From Brachynemurus nebulosus (lineage: Eukaryota; Arthropoda; Insecta; Neuroptera; Myrmeleontidae), in assembly GCA_035578155.1 (NCBI GenBank), contig JAPWDM010000046.1, positions 1,817,472 through 1,881,471 on the forward strand: a stretch of 64,000 nt of DNA. Reading direction: 5' to 3'. This document shows, piece by piece, positions 21,376-33,325 of this stretch. A model generated the notes under the pieces. The model had not been told where the DNA came from. It ran no database searches and saw nothing but the letters and a program-made list of their open reading frames with translations. How positions within the stretch are numbered: the first letter of the stretch is position 1; each line of letters opens with the position of its first letter. The position numbers were made by a program, and so were the translations under genes.

Positions 21376-22842
21376 CAAAGTGGAAACAGATTTATTCAAC
21401 ATAGGGCAAAATAAAATGGAAGATTTTGTATGAATCATTAATGTAATATACTAGTGTTAAAATTACGCCGTTTATTAGAATAAAATGACAATGACGCCGT
21501 TTATTACAATAAAAGTAAACAAACTAATTGTTATAAATAAATACTTTTATTACTTTTATTAAATTAAATGTTCAAATTTTTCTCCATTAACCGCTAAAAA
21601 ATATCCCAATTTATTGTAAAATTCATTGCGAATATTTAGTGTTTTTGTTGGTAGTAATATTAAAATAGGCTCTTACAATAATACCTTGCAGAGACTGCGT
21701 ATTTGGGTGGGACCTTGATGTGTAAATTTTGCTTTTTAAGTGATCTCAAAGAAATAAATTATTTAGCGGTAAATCGAGAGAATGTGGAGCCACTTAATTG
21801 CGCTCCCACGTCCACTTTAAGCATTTTAAAAATGCTGATTTAAAAAATCACGCACTGATCTATAATAATGTCCAAGTGCTCCATCGAATTTAAACCAGAC
21901 TATATTGTTTTCACCATTTACCACAGCTTCGATTGTTGGATCAATGCCGTTTATTAACTAAAGGTATTTATCGCCCGTAAGTGCTCCATTCATAAAAGAT
22001 GATCCTATAATATTGCCTTCCAAAATTCCTGTCCATACATTCAGCTGTTGTCGATACTGCGTGTGATAATCTACATAAACATGTGGGGTTTCGGTTGCCC
22101 AATACCTGCAGTTTTGGAAATTGGGATATTGTTGTAAAGTAAGTGTACATTCATTGGTAAAATACAAAAATTTCAAAAAATCAGGATCTAGATTTGATTT
22201 GTTCATCATTATTTTGCGAAATTCGTTTCTCACATCCGAATCCTCAGGGAAAACTTCATGCAAATGTTTGTACTTGGATGCAGAGTAAATTTGCTTTTTA
22301 CAAAATTCTATGTACATTAGTATGGCTAATATTTTTCTCTTTAGCAACTGTTCTGATGCTTGTATTTGGATTTAGATCAAAATCAGCTAAAACATCCATC
22401 TCCAAATCTTCATTAATGTTTCTTGGATCATTTTGTGGTCTTAAACAAGCACTATTTACACAACTCGTGATACGAAATTGATCTACAATGTGTTTTATAG
22501 TACTTGTACTGGGGACTTGTCTATTTTCGTGAAACACTAAATAATTCACGTGTTTCACGAGAACTATGGCCCGCCAAACATCATGAGACAAGCTGAATTT
22601 TTTTTTCGGTAGCATAATGAACCATAATTTGTCATTCTAGCTTTCTTCTTTTTCTTGATAGAGATAAATTCGCAATAAATTTGGATTTTTAATCTGACAA
22701 ACACAAAAATATTGCAGATCCATGGTAACGCGATTTAAAAATGAAATATTATTGATCAAAAAGTGTCAGAGATCACATTGATCCTGAGAAAAATTTCTCA
22801 CCATACTTGCCCCATGTTCGATAAATCTGTTTCCAGCCTGTG
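21376..22842 (-). mobile_element. IS630/Tc1/mariner-type transposon nested in the Polinton
   Basis: Ends are inverted copies of GGAAACAGATTTAT (21382-21395 and its complement at 22821-22834), followed inward by (C/T)(G/C)AACAT(A/G)GGGCAA. TA dinucleotides at 21374 and 22843 fit a TA duplication. It carries a broken transposase on the minus strand. It lies wholly in non-coding Polinton DNA, so it postdates the Polinton. Confidence 0.75.
21560..22615 (-). pseudogene. Transposase of the nested element
   Basis: The N-terminal helix-turn-helix region (FSLSHDVWRAIVLVKHVNY, then PSTSTIKHIVDQFRIT and NPNTSIRTVAKEKNIS) is in one frame. After a frameshift near 22,300-22,345 come DDE-fold parts in another: SKYKHLHEVFPED, FLYFTNECTLTL, RYWATETPHVYVD, LNVWTGILEGNIIG and LTGDKYL. 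A decayed tail after a stop at 21,958 still shows WFKFDGALGHYYRSVRDFL, corresponding to the second catalytic Asp region. Mobilises its own ends when intact; not functional here. Confidence 0.75.
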
Positions 22843-22844
22843 TA

Positions 22845-24570
22845 TGTATCCGTGTATGTATTATTATTAATACCATTTAATACTATAGTAACACAAATGA
22901 ATGAAAAAAGGTTTGTTGATTTTTTTTAAAAAAACAAATATTATTTTATATTTCCAAATAAATGGTTATTTTGTTTGAGAACTTCTGCTAGTGCTAGAAA
23001 CTAGAAATTTGATCTGAGTGTTGATCTTGACCTGAAAGATTTTTGAAGACTCTTTTGCTAAAATATTTTCATTAATTGTGTCCTTCTTATATAATTTTAA
23101 TAAAGAATGAGAAATAATAAAGAAATTTACACACAAAATGTTAACTTTAAACTTTAATTAATAACTCCAAAACGTTTTCAACGTCAACTGTTGGGTCTAA
23201 AGAGCCGCATTTCTTTTATAAAGTATTATTATATGTATTATAAAAAATATTATAGTATTTACAATAAAATTGAATAAATTTTACAATGGGTGTTATTATA
23301 TGAAAATACAATTTTTCTTACAAGAAAAATAAAAAATAAAAATTAGTCACAAATTTTAAGTTTTTGTGTATGTCGTGGGTCTAATATTTCGGGTAATAAT
23401 TTAGAGTCATAAAATTCAATAAGTTTTTCTTCCATTTTATTTTTCCAAAAATTTTGATCCTTCCAAATTTCAAATAAGAGACCTTTTGTGGTTTGTGATC
23501 TATAGCACAAATGAACAAAAATCTTTTCAAAATTCTTTCAGTTATTTCCAACTGCCCTATCACCTGATAATAATAATTGTGATTTTTGTAATCAAGTCAA
23601 ACATAATTATAATAATTTTAAATTCCTTGGACGTGTACTAACCCATGTACATATATATTTTAATCAATTATATTTGTGTTGAGAATCCCAGCAAAAATGA
23701 ACACAAATTCATTTTTTCATAAAAATTGTAAATATGTCCCTATAGTAAAAATTACAAATGTTATAACGAACTCACTGCCATCTGTTAAAACTAAACTTAA
23801 TTTGAAATATTCAAACCGATTCTGGCAATTTTTAAGGTTTTTAATTTTTTTTAAGGTCAGTTTTAATGTAAATGGTTTTTAAATGACCATCCGAAAAAGA
23901 GAAGGTATTTACGCAATTTTTAAAAAAAGAATCAAATTTTTTAAGTAAATACTAAAGCCTCAGTTTTGTTTCTACTATTTCAAAAATGGTGATGTTTAGA
24001 GCAATTTTTTGTAATTAAAATGATTTAACTTTTAAAAATCAATGACCATCCGAAAAATTACAGTCTTTTTTCTACCGAATTATGTTTTTATTTTAATTTT
24101 TTAAATTAAAATAAAGCCTCAAAATTGTTTCTAGTAAACGTTGTTTTTGGAGATTTTTCGTTGAACACTCTTAACATGTTTTTAAAAATTTTTTAACATG
24201 TAATTTTTTGTAATTTCAATATTTTTTAAAATGTATTTTTTTGATTTTTTTAACATGTAATTTTTTGTAATTTCGATATTTTTTAAATGTATTTTTGATT
24301 TTTTTTGTAATTTCAAAATTTTTAAAACGTATTTCTGATTTTTGAACATGTAATTTTTTTTGTAATTTCAATAATTTTTAAAATGTATGTTTTTTATTTT
24401 TTAATAAATAAATTTTAAATTAATAATGGCCATTATTATTTTTTCTTTATGCTAAATCTTATAAACTAATTACTTAATAAAAACTTAATAAATAAATACT
24501 AAACAAAATTAACAAAATATTTACAGCTTAACAAAAAATATACACAAAATTCACAAAATCATATATACAA
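22845..24570. repeat. AT-rich Polinton interior with local direct repeats
   Basis: No gene. GACCATCCGAAAAA occurs at about 23,884 and 24,045. A unit starting ACATGTAATTTTTTGTAATT is repeated three to four times with decay between 24,195 and 24,390. These look like local slippage or tandem duplications. Confidence 0.5.
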
Positions 24571-24572
24571 TA

Positions 24573-27500
24573 TTAACAAAAATAAAAGTCTTTTATTTTA
24601 TAGTGTCCCCATGGGAGAGTTTTGAGTCTATTGTTGGGTAATATGAACCGTTTGTCGTCATCGTTTGAGAGCGCGACCTTATTGACTAAGTGAATGTATA
24701 ACCGATGTTTCAAACTAAGAAATACACTCATCTGTTTATATAACACTACACTTGTGTCTTTGCTCATAACACAATTAATATAGTCTTTAACGTCCATTTC
24801 GTTCTTCACCACACCTTTTTAACTCCTTTGAGTTTTTTAATTGGGGCACATCACCGTCTTTCACTATACAATAGGTTTTAGCTTTAATACCAATAAACTG
24901 TTTAATTATGGTTCCAGAACACTCATCTTTAAATTTCCCGAGCACTTTTTTTTTATTTAATCGAGTCAGTCCATAAACGTTATCTGCGGCATAGTCACTT
25001 GTGTCAAAGTACTCACTAATATCAGACTTAATGTCGACCTAAAAATCGTCCGTCTGTATTTTGTACATAAAACTATCGGTATCCATGTATAATAAATCCA
25101 CTTTGTCACTGTACTTTGGTTTTATATAACCATAGGGGAAATCGTACATTAAAGTCTTGGATAACTCGAGCACGCTAAATCCTACATAAATCGGTTTATC
25201 ACACTTCACTTTCAAACGGTTCATTTTTATAGCGACCAGATTTTCATTGATAATTGAACAACTGTGAAAGTTCGCTTATTAAAGCTTATTAAATTATTAG
25301 CACCCAACTCTTTACAAATATTCTCCTCCCAGTGTGTGATTAACCGCACATCAACACGTTTGTCGACATTCTCCATTGTTTTCCCGAAAACACTATTATT
25401 TTTTAGCTTGAAATAGTCCTTTTCGAAGCCATTTGTCGCCTTAGAACGAAGCTCGGTGTTTAAATCAATGTATTTTTTTAGCCACGGAGATTGTTTAAAC
25501 TGGAGCGCACGATGTATTTTTTTCAGTTTAAGTCCGTATTTTAGACACTGTTTTAAACTGCGGTAATGGATCACATATTTTGTTTTATCATACAGATTTG
25601 CCAGTAACTTGCTGTCTTTAGATGTGATGTATGGCGGCTTCATTTGCTCCGGACAGAATGGTAGATCTTGATAGTAATCGTGTAGTGCCTTCGGGTGCTC
25701 GAGGTCGACTTCCAGAATGTATCCAACATCAGCGTCATCAGGAACCGTTGCTATGTTGAAGTCATCCAGTTCGTGTTCTGGAACCCATTGGAAATTAGTG
25801 ATCGGCAAATGTTGCAACATGGCCCATCCGTATAAATTATTGGCGTCTAGATATTCGATGTAGGTCGACGGCTTTGTGGGGTCATAGCTGGACATGTATT
25901 TATTATTAGCTTCACTATAACGACCGGAACACTGTGTTAATCCACCACGCATACCTTTTTTATGAAATGTATCATGTTAATATCTGTTAACAGCTCCAGC
26001 TCCACTTTTTTATATTTAAGCATAGCGTCCCAACTCAGCCCCGGGGCGGTGTAGCATTGGCACGGATCCAGTTTGAACGTATTGAGACACAGGTTCTGGA
26101 AATTTTCAAATACGTCGGCTAGTAGCACATCTGTTTTTAGATTTAAATCGGAATATTTGTTTGAATATTAAACTCATTCCATTATAAAGTTTGAATATTA
26201 AACTCATTCCATACTTGCTGCGCACGTTGGTATTCGTCATCGCTGATATTTGATGATTTTAGACTGCTATAGAATGCCGCTTTTGGTGGTAGAGCGCGTT
26301 CATCTAGTCGTTCAACACTGTTAACGTATTCATACGGGAATATTCCTTTCTGTTTTATTAAATTGAAGAGGCGGTCTTCTGGAAATGCTCGGCGGACTTC
26401 GGTGAACTGCTCCGGCTTTAAATTATCAGCAAGTTTGTCTAAACTGCTCGCCATAAATCGGAACGAATCGATAAAACGTAACTGGATTGTTTTAATTTTA
26501 AATTTTCCAGATTGTTCATCGTCATCACCATCATCATCAATATCTTCCACTTCTTGATTGGTGTCAACTGGTAGATATTTCGTGAAAGACATATAACGTT
26601 CCTTGTTGTTCGGTATGACATCGATTCGTTCCTTGGAAACACCAAATTCGCGGAAGATAAAGTGTGCATCATACCCTGATAAATTATGAAAAACGATTGG
26701 GACGAATTTCGGCAGTCTGTAAAGACGATTGCACTCATTATTTGCGACGCATCGAAATTCACCCGTCAGATGGTCATGATCCCGCACGCGATCGTTTCGC
26801 AGTACATTTCCACATATAAAACAGGTTCTTGCATTTGTAAACTGTGCTTTTTGAGCTGGTGTTAATGGCTTCATCGGTATGTTTTTCTGTAAGATTTTAT
26901 GCAGTCGTTGGGCTTCATCTTCTAATTTTTCAATAAAAATTTTAGCGCAGTTCGGTCCGCGATATGTGTCAAATTTGTTCAAAGATTCATCATACGAGCA
27001 TTTTATATAATATGCGAAGCTGAATGGTTCATGGATATGCGTGGTGTTTGTGAACGATCCATCGGGATTCGGTGAGCATGTGTCGCATGGCTTCAATATT
27101 GATTCAAAGTCCGCATAGATGGTAAATGGGACGCGCAGCTGCTTAGCATAATTTTTGAATTTCAAAATGCTGTCTTCTCCGGGGCTTGGTATAATAGTAC
27201 GGACTTTGTTACAATCTTCTTTCGAATGCTCGAGAAGCCATTCTTCCGTTCTGAAAAATTGTAGGCATCCATCACATAACCGTGTTGATCCATCGTGCCT
27301 TAAAAGTTGACGTCCAACGAGCCGACTCAAGTTCTTTATCCAGCAGTAGTGACTGGTTTCGCCATTTTCAATATACAACAGGTTTACATGGATGTTCCTT
27401 TTGTTTTGTGTAGTGCAGCAGTCCAACAATACTCTTTTCTTCCACTCCATAAACATTGACGCTGATGTTGTTCAAAGATTCGAATAACTGTATATCGTTG

Positions 27501-28110
27501 ATCTTCATTTGGAACTCAATATCATCGAACTTCAATACTGTAATGAGGGTATGGTGCAACTCGATACAGGTGATTACCATGATTGACTGGGTTGTAATGC
27601 CGATGTTATCGCACATGCAAAACACGCCTGGTCTTCATTCTGTACATTAACGACCGCCTTTTTTCTCTTGATCCATGCGGATAATTCAATATATGATGAA
27701 GCCCGGAGAGGATTATATTTATTTACGTTTATTTCCAGATAGCAGACTTCCAAAAACGACCATCCGCTGTCTCTCTCCTGGAATTCCTCGCTCTTGCGCA
27801 CTACAGTTGACACTATGCTTTAATAAATTCCCTCCATGTTGGTGGATTCCGAAACAATGGTATTTTTAGTGTTGAACGACTTTACATCCAGTAATAGATT
27901 ATCTTCTTTGTCGAATTTCGCATATAATCCAAATAATTCGAAATTAGTTTTAAATGATGCATGCTTCGCCAGCTCCATATGCAGCAGTTGAATCACATTT
28001 TCTTTAATTTCATCTAAAAATTCCTCAATAGACTGGAAGTACTCGGGACTTTTCACCCGGTAAGTAATTATGCGGCTTTTAAATGCGCTGCTTATCGTCT
28101 TCACATTCAC
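24573..28110 (-). pseudogene. Polinton protein-primed family B DNA polymerase, fragmented
   Basis: About 1,180 codons split over eight frames by frameshifts and stops. The N-terminal region starts at 28110. The exonuclease domain has ExoI in FTIYADFESIL and ExoII in VFHNLSGYDAHF, with DHDHLTGEFR between. The polymerase domain has YLDANNLYGWAM (motif A), LKNNSVFGKTMENV (motif B) and LLYMDTDSFMYK (motif C). The C-terminus ends near LKTLPWGHYKIKDF. Such enzymes replicate linear Polinton-like genomes using a terminal protein primer. All catalytic motifs are visible, but the reading frame is lost several times, so it is inactive. Confidence 0.85.
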
Positions 28111-28262
28111 GTTTTGAGTTCCCTGGCATAATTTATTTTTATGGGCCGCGTCGCGTAAATAGTATTTTTATCATACACATTTCAAACCTGCTAGTATATA
28201 TAATTATGTTAGATGCTAACAAATTATATTCTAATGAAGTCGGGCGTTAAGCGCAGACAAAT

Positions 28263-28612
28263 TTAAACATGCTTGAGGTGGAATTCTGAATCTAGGTGCA
28301 GAGTTTGCTAGTGTTCAGACTAGTAGCACCATCTAGTAGTGAAAAGCATAATTATCAAAGGATTTCCAGTGCCATCTATAGACAATTTTTAAAATTTACG
28401 CAGGGTTCTAGTGTTGAGCGCCATCTATTAGCAAAACTTGGAATTTACAAGGCTCGAAGGTGGCTGCGCCATCTATTAGGGAAATTATCGCTCACATTAC
28501 TCCACCCATCGGAGGCTTCTAGAACCGCCCCGATCGATCTAACTCCTCCCGTGGTCGCTCAAAATATTGTGAGGAGGGAAGGAGGGCCCAGAACTGTCCA
28601 AAACCTACTACT
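28263..28612 (-). repeat. Right TIR of the Polinton
   Basis: Reverse complement of 11,987-12,656 with fewer internal subrepeats. Ends CCAAAACCTACTACT directly at the TTAATG duplication. Confidence 0.85.
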
Positions 28613-28618
28613 TTAATG
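28613..28618. repeat. Polinton target site duplication, right (TTAATG)
   Basis: Identical to 11981-11986. Confidence 0.9.
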
Positions 28619-28979
28619 AATTTTTTTTTCTAACAGGCCTAAATAATATTCCCTGGCTATGTAATTAGCAGAGATGGGAAGAAAAGGTCCCTAACAGAGA
28701 CGCCATATAAAATTTTTTGTACTGGGGGGCTTACGAATAGAACTGGAGGGCTGCCATAAAACGTAAAAATATTATCAATCTTTTTAAATATCAGTTTTAC
28801 GACGTTTTACTATCCGACAAAAACAGATATCTGAAGATATCTGCAAAAATGGAGGGAAGTACTGTGTAAGTACTGAGGGAAGTTTGCAACATAGTTTATG
28901 TCAAATAAATAAATAAGCAAAAGAAAAAATTAAAAATAAAAAGACTGACATATAAATAATTACACAACTGTGTATTGGA

Positions 28980-30015
28980 CAGGTGGATATTCGAATTGAC
29001 TTTAAAATGTTGAAAGAGGTGCCAGAGAATACATCAGCATTCGGTCTTCTATTACATGGTCGTGTGGTTCAATATAATCCGTTGACGAATATTGTTACAA
29101 AATATGTATAAAACGGCGCAATACGATTATAAATCAACCAGTTTCGCTCTAGGTATCACACAATGACGACCGACGTAGCAATTTTTGACTTCCAAAAATT
29201 TCCAAATGCAACAAATAGGAAATTCTACATAAAGGAATTGGCTCTGTTGAAATTCGTTTCTTCCATAGAAAATTATAGCAAAGATTATGTACTACAATAC
29301 TATATAAATTATAGCCATCAATACCGTTTTCCGGATTAAGTAAAAAAGATCAGCGCACAGCTCGTTGGTTTCGGAAAAATCATCAGGGGTTCTCCTGGAT
29401 GGATGGACATATTGAATACGAGGAACTACAATACATTTTAATAAACAATCTACACGGAAGAATGATCATCTATATGAAAGGTAAAGAAAAAGTGCGGTAT
29501 TTGCAACGACTACTGCCATCAACGCCCATCATGAACTTTGAAGAAGTAACAATTTGTCCCAAGTTCGAAATCATAACATCAACATACACCAGTCCTCGAT
29601 GCGGCCATCATTCCAGAGCAACTTGCGCCATGGAAAATGTTATATCCATATACAAATATTATTGTAATAACAATTAAATATTTATTGTAAAATATTTCCT
29701 TTTCTTTTAAGTAAATTTATTAAAATAAAAAAAAAATGTTTTTTTCAGAGGAAAACCTGCATAAACCTGTTTTTACGTAAAAATATACAATCATATGATA
29801 AAATTATGAATTAAGGTACAAAGATCGCGGTGGTTCAGACTAGCAACGCCATCTTTTAATAGTTAGTGTAACTATCAAAGGTGGCTGCGCCATTTATTTG
29901 CAATTTTTCAAATTTACGCACAGGGTTCGCTAGTATCCAGATTTTGGGCGCCATCTCTCAGGGAAACTTGGAATTTACAGTGTTCAAAGGTGGCTGCGCC
30001 ATCCATTAGGGAAAT
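28980..30015 (+). mobile_element. End fragment of a second Polinton copy, inverted
   Basis: Carries, on the plus strand, the last about 40 codons of a major capsid gene (28,983-29,111; GPVDIRIDF-like start and a VVQYNPLTNIVTKYV end), then the Cys/His protein gene, then TIR-like subrepeats with GCGCCATC(T/C). It is the left part of a sister Polinton turned around, only about 360 bp from the right end of the first. No outer TIR tip or target duplication is visible, so it is truncated. Confidence 0.8.
29159..29678 (+). pseudogene. Cys/His Polinton protein, second copy
   Basis: Starts MTTDVAIFDFQ and ends MENVISIYKYYCNNN. A stop near 29,338 and frame changes break the middle; the downstream part (29,399-29,678) is open. 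Its C-terminal part keeps the Cys-His cluster (CPKFEIITSTYTSPRCGHH) that is cut off by TGA in the first copy. Confidence 0.65.
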
Positions 30016-30275
30016 TTTGAGTTCTTAATTTAGCCAAGTTTCCTTAGGTGCCGTTAAGTTAGACCGAATTTCTTTGGGTTCAGTTATGGATTGAAGAAAT
30101 AGTGCAGATAATTTGGTAGAAAAAAATTATTTTATGAAAGAAAATTACCGAAAATAGGAATATGTTTATCCAAAGCACCCTTGTTACATAACTTTTTCCT
30201 TATGGGAATCCAATATTAAAAATTAACATGTAAAAATCGTATATATAAATCCGGCGCCGGGACATCCAGTATATA

Positions 30276-30297
30276 TACGTATATATATATATATATA
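30276..30297. repeat. Short (TA)n tract
   Basis: TA dinucleotides next to the left end of the TIR element. Confidence 0.8.
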
Positions 30298-30892
30298 TGG
30301 TGGGCCAGAATTATGTATGTGGGCCATTTTTTCCTAAATATTTTCCAAACGCTTTTGAATAACGGATTGATATTGTAGGGAAACGTATTTTGCGTTCGGA
30401 GGATTAAATTTATGTTAACACTTATTCCACCACCTATGACTAAGGGGTGGTTTTGGGTGGCAGGTGTGAGTTATCATGTCTTGTCTTTTTTAATTTGCAA
30501 TTATTTAAACAAAATTCTTGACAATATCATTTCTCAGACAATTTCACGCAAAAAATGTATACTTGTTACATTTCGATAAGTAATACCGTTTTCGAGTAAT
30601 TTAAAGTAGAAATATCTATTTCCAAATTATCCCCTAATCGTAAGTGATGGAATTATTGATACCATAAATTTAATTATCCTAATGTTCATACGCACCCCTA
30701 AAATGTGAATTCAGTAATCAAAAGCGCCTAAAATATTCAAAAAAAAGAAGTCAGTTTCGTTCCACCCGTCTACATTTTACCTCTCTGCTTTATCTCCCTT
30801 ATTATTGAGTTTTGAAAAAAAGTGTAGATGAAAAGGTACCATTATTTTGGAACATACTATCAGCTCTAGCAATTACGGTACATAATTCTGGG

Positions 30893-30899
<7 letters not shown>
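30298..30899. mobile_element. Non-autonomous TIR element in (TA)n
   Basis: Inverted ends GGGCCAGAATTATGTA (left) and TACATAATTCTGGGCTA (right) bound about 600 bp without a gene. TA tracts border both ends, fitting a TA-targeting Tc1/mariner-type MITE. Confidence 0.65.

Positions 30900-30963
<64 letters not shown>
30898..30963. repeat. (TA)n microsatellite
   Basis: About 65 bp of uninterrupted TA between two transposon ends. Confidence 0.95.
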
Positions 30964-30965
<2 letters not shown>

Positions 30966-31462
30966 GAGGCATGTTTTTGAAGTAGGTACCGTTTTGATAT
31001 AAAAAAATGAACAAGTAAATTTTTCAAACAAAACTTTATTTATCTGAAAGAGCATTCTTTCCTCTACTTCTCTACATAATTTCCATTATTATTAAGGCAG
31101 TTGTCGTATCTTGGGACCAGCTTTCGTCAAAGAAGCTTGCCGCCAGACTGGACAACCACTGCTGCACGTTGTGACAAACGTTCGGACACAATTTCGTTGA
31201 GAACACTTCTTGAGACAGCAGGAAATTTTTCAGCTAAGTACGAAATTGTGAACCGTCTGTTCTCTTTCACTTTACAGTCCACTTTTTGAATGAGATCATC
31301 GGTAATGACTGAAGGTCGTCCACTTCGTTCCTCATCTTTGGAGGCCCTAACCCATTCGCGCACCATTCCTTCACTCATAATGTTTTCACTATAAACTTCA
31401 CTGATTTGACGATGAATGTCAATTGCTTTTAAGCCTTTAGCACAGAGAAAACGAATCACAGC

Positions 31463-31466
<4 letters not shown>
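30962..31466 (-). pseudogene. Mariner element with internally deleted transposase
   Basis: The mariner-type TIR ACGAGGCATGTTTTTGAAG is at about 30,964. On the minus strand the N-terminal HTH part is present (IRFLCAKGLKAIDIHRQI, then EERSGRPSVITDDLI, ISYLAEKFPAVSRS), joined near 31,125-31,165 to the very C-terminus (LVPRYDNCLNNNGNYVE). The catalytic DDD core is absent. The 5' end is cut by a TA microsatellite. A mobilisable or dead deletion derivative. Confidence 0.8.

Positions 31467-31531
<65 letters not shown>
31467..31531. repeat. (TA)n microsatellite
   Basis: About 64 bp of TA abutting the mariner fragment. Confidence 0.95.
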
Positions 31532-31534
<3 letters not shown>

Positions 31535-31894
31535 TTATACTTATACATTTCCAAACTAGTTGCTCCAGCTTCACATGCATACTGAATGATATGTTATTCT
31601 AAAGATTTTAACAATATACAGATAATTATAAAGGCTGTGAATATAAACTTATATTTTTAGAATTATATTTTTATTCCTTTATACAACAGAATCTGTAAGA
31701 ATCTTGGAACAATAGAATGATCGAGACGAGAATATTCTCATAACAAGAATGATTTAAAATCTATAAATGTTTACTAAGAATCTCACAACATTGCTGGTAC
31801 CAGGTTAACATCAAAAGATTTTCTACTTATTAGCCTTCTCACTAAGATTCTTAGCAGGAATGGAAGTGCTTCCGCTTTTGAATACATAATAAAT

Positions 31895-32330
31895 TCCCTT
31901 TTGCTTGATTGTTAATTAGGAACGATTCTTGAGTTGTCTTAGAAAACTGAACTTCACAGACTCTACATTGAGAAAATATTTGAAAAATAGCTTTTAATAA
32001 AAGGAACTAGAAGACGCTGTAGGTTTATTATTATGTTTTATTGGTAGCAAATCTGCAGATAATATTATAAAATAATTCAAAGTATCTTACATTAGTAAAA
32101 GTAACTATGAATGAATTAAACTACTCAAGCCTTCTTTTGTAACGGAAATTTGATTTAAAGCAATAGCCATCACCCACAACACCCTTACTCTCAATTATCT
32201 ATGTACAATATACCTTATCTGTCTACAGTAAATAACTCGTTTGATCTTTAGAAGTGACAAAATTAGTCATTCATGATTTTTTTCGTATAGCCTGGAAATT
32301 TTGTTTTGATGAGCTTTTCAAAAAAAATAG
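31895..32330 (+). repeat. Dispersed repeat, copy 1
   Basis: Similar along its length to 41,305-41,710 in the same orientation; shared blocks include AATATTATAAAATAATTCA and TTATCTATGTACAA. The pair flanks the errantivirus at a distance. No coding capacity. Family unknown. Confidence 0.7.
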
Positions 32331-32582
32331 TCTGGATCTGGTTCAAAGTATCTGATTGTTACTCATATAGTAAGCTAGAAAACGCCATGCTAGCAGAAAA
32401 TAGACGGCTAGCCGTCTTCCCGAAATTTGACTTTCAATCATGTATCATAGTCGCATTTTTCAGCAAAAAGTTTTATTCCGACAATTGGCAGAAAACCACG
32501 TATAGGATCTGGTTCAAACTATCGTTGGTTGTTACTCATATAGCAAGCTAGAAAACACCATGCCAGTAGAAAATAGACGAAT
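32330..32582 (+). repeat. Direct repeat pair of about 75 bp
   Basis: GGATCTGGTTCAAA...ATAGTAAGCTAGAAAAC at about 32,333 recurs at about 32,508 with few changes. No function evident. Confidence 0.7.
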
Positions 32583-33038
32583 TTACGATTACTTTTAGAA
32601 CCGGGCAACGGCCCCACCTGCACTACCTTTTAACCTACCCTCCCGCCGGCCCCGCTTATATGTACGCAAACTGCTTACTTATTCACCTATAAAGAACTCT
32701 AATTAATTTATTACTAAAACACCCGCACTGGCAGTTAGCGTTTAGTCTTAGCGTCAATTGTTGTAGAAAGGTAAAAAAATTCAGTCTTGGAGATCAGAAA
32801 TTGTTATAAAACTGATTAGTGGGATCCAAAAAATACCAAAAATAAACGACTAGGAGATCTTAGCTAAATTTTGCTTTAATATTATTGAAACTTGGAAACA
32901 AATTAGCACGAGCTTAGAAATTTTTTTCAAAGCTTTGGGATCTCAAAATAGGTCGGAAATTAAAATAATCTCAAAACTACCAATACGGGTTCCTATCTAC
33001 GAAAAAATGGAAATTAGATATTCTATTAAAATATGATA

Positions 33039-33046
<8 letters not shown>

Positions 33047-33113
<67 letters not shown>
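33047..33113. repeat. (TA)n microsatellite
   Basis: About 66 bp of TA dinucleotides. Confidence 0.95.
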
Positions 33114-33117
<4 letters not shown>

Positions 33118-33325
33118 TTTTGTAAATGTCATTTTCAGCTTCTAGCGACCTCAAAACGAATTTCTATAAGCCATTTCCCCTTTAATGTATAAGTACCTAC
33201 ATATATGGGTACACGTTATATTTTATTTTTGTAAGGCTCTATACCAACGTTTTTACTTTGAAAACAGAATACGTTCTAAAACACGTGGTGTTTGTCTATT
33301 GCGCATTCAACCTTGACCGGCGAGC

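Larger units (their letters stand above)
11987..28612. mobile_element. Polinton/Maverick, both ends present
   Basis: A 16,626-bp element bounded by TIRs starting AGTAGTAGGTTTTGGACAG and flanked by TTAATG on both sides. It carries the Polinton gene set: family B polymerase, retroviral-type integrase with chromodomain, FtsK/HerA-type ATPase, adenain-like protease, double-jelly-roll major capsid and penton-like minor capsid, plus a PLA2-like protein. The gene order is virion block leftward, ATPase-to-integrase block rightward, polymerase leftward from the right end. Stops and frameshifts break most genes, and a 1.47 kb transposon is nested at 21,376-22,842, so this copy is not autonomous as it stands. 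Confidence 0.95.

Noticed and set aside
26363..26557. Serine-rich plus-strand ORF
   Set aside because: Antisense to the polymerase exonuclease domain; composition mirrors an acidic stretch on the other strand.
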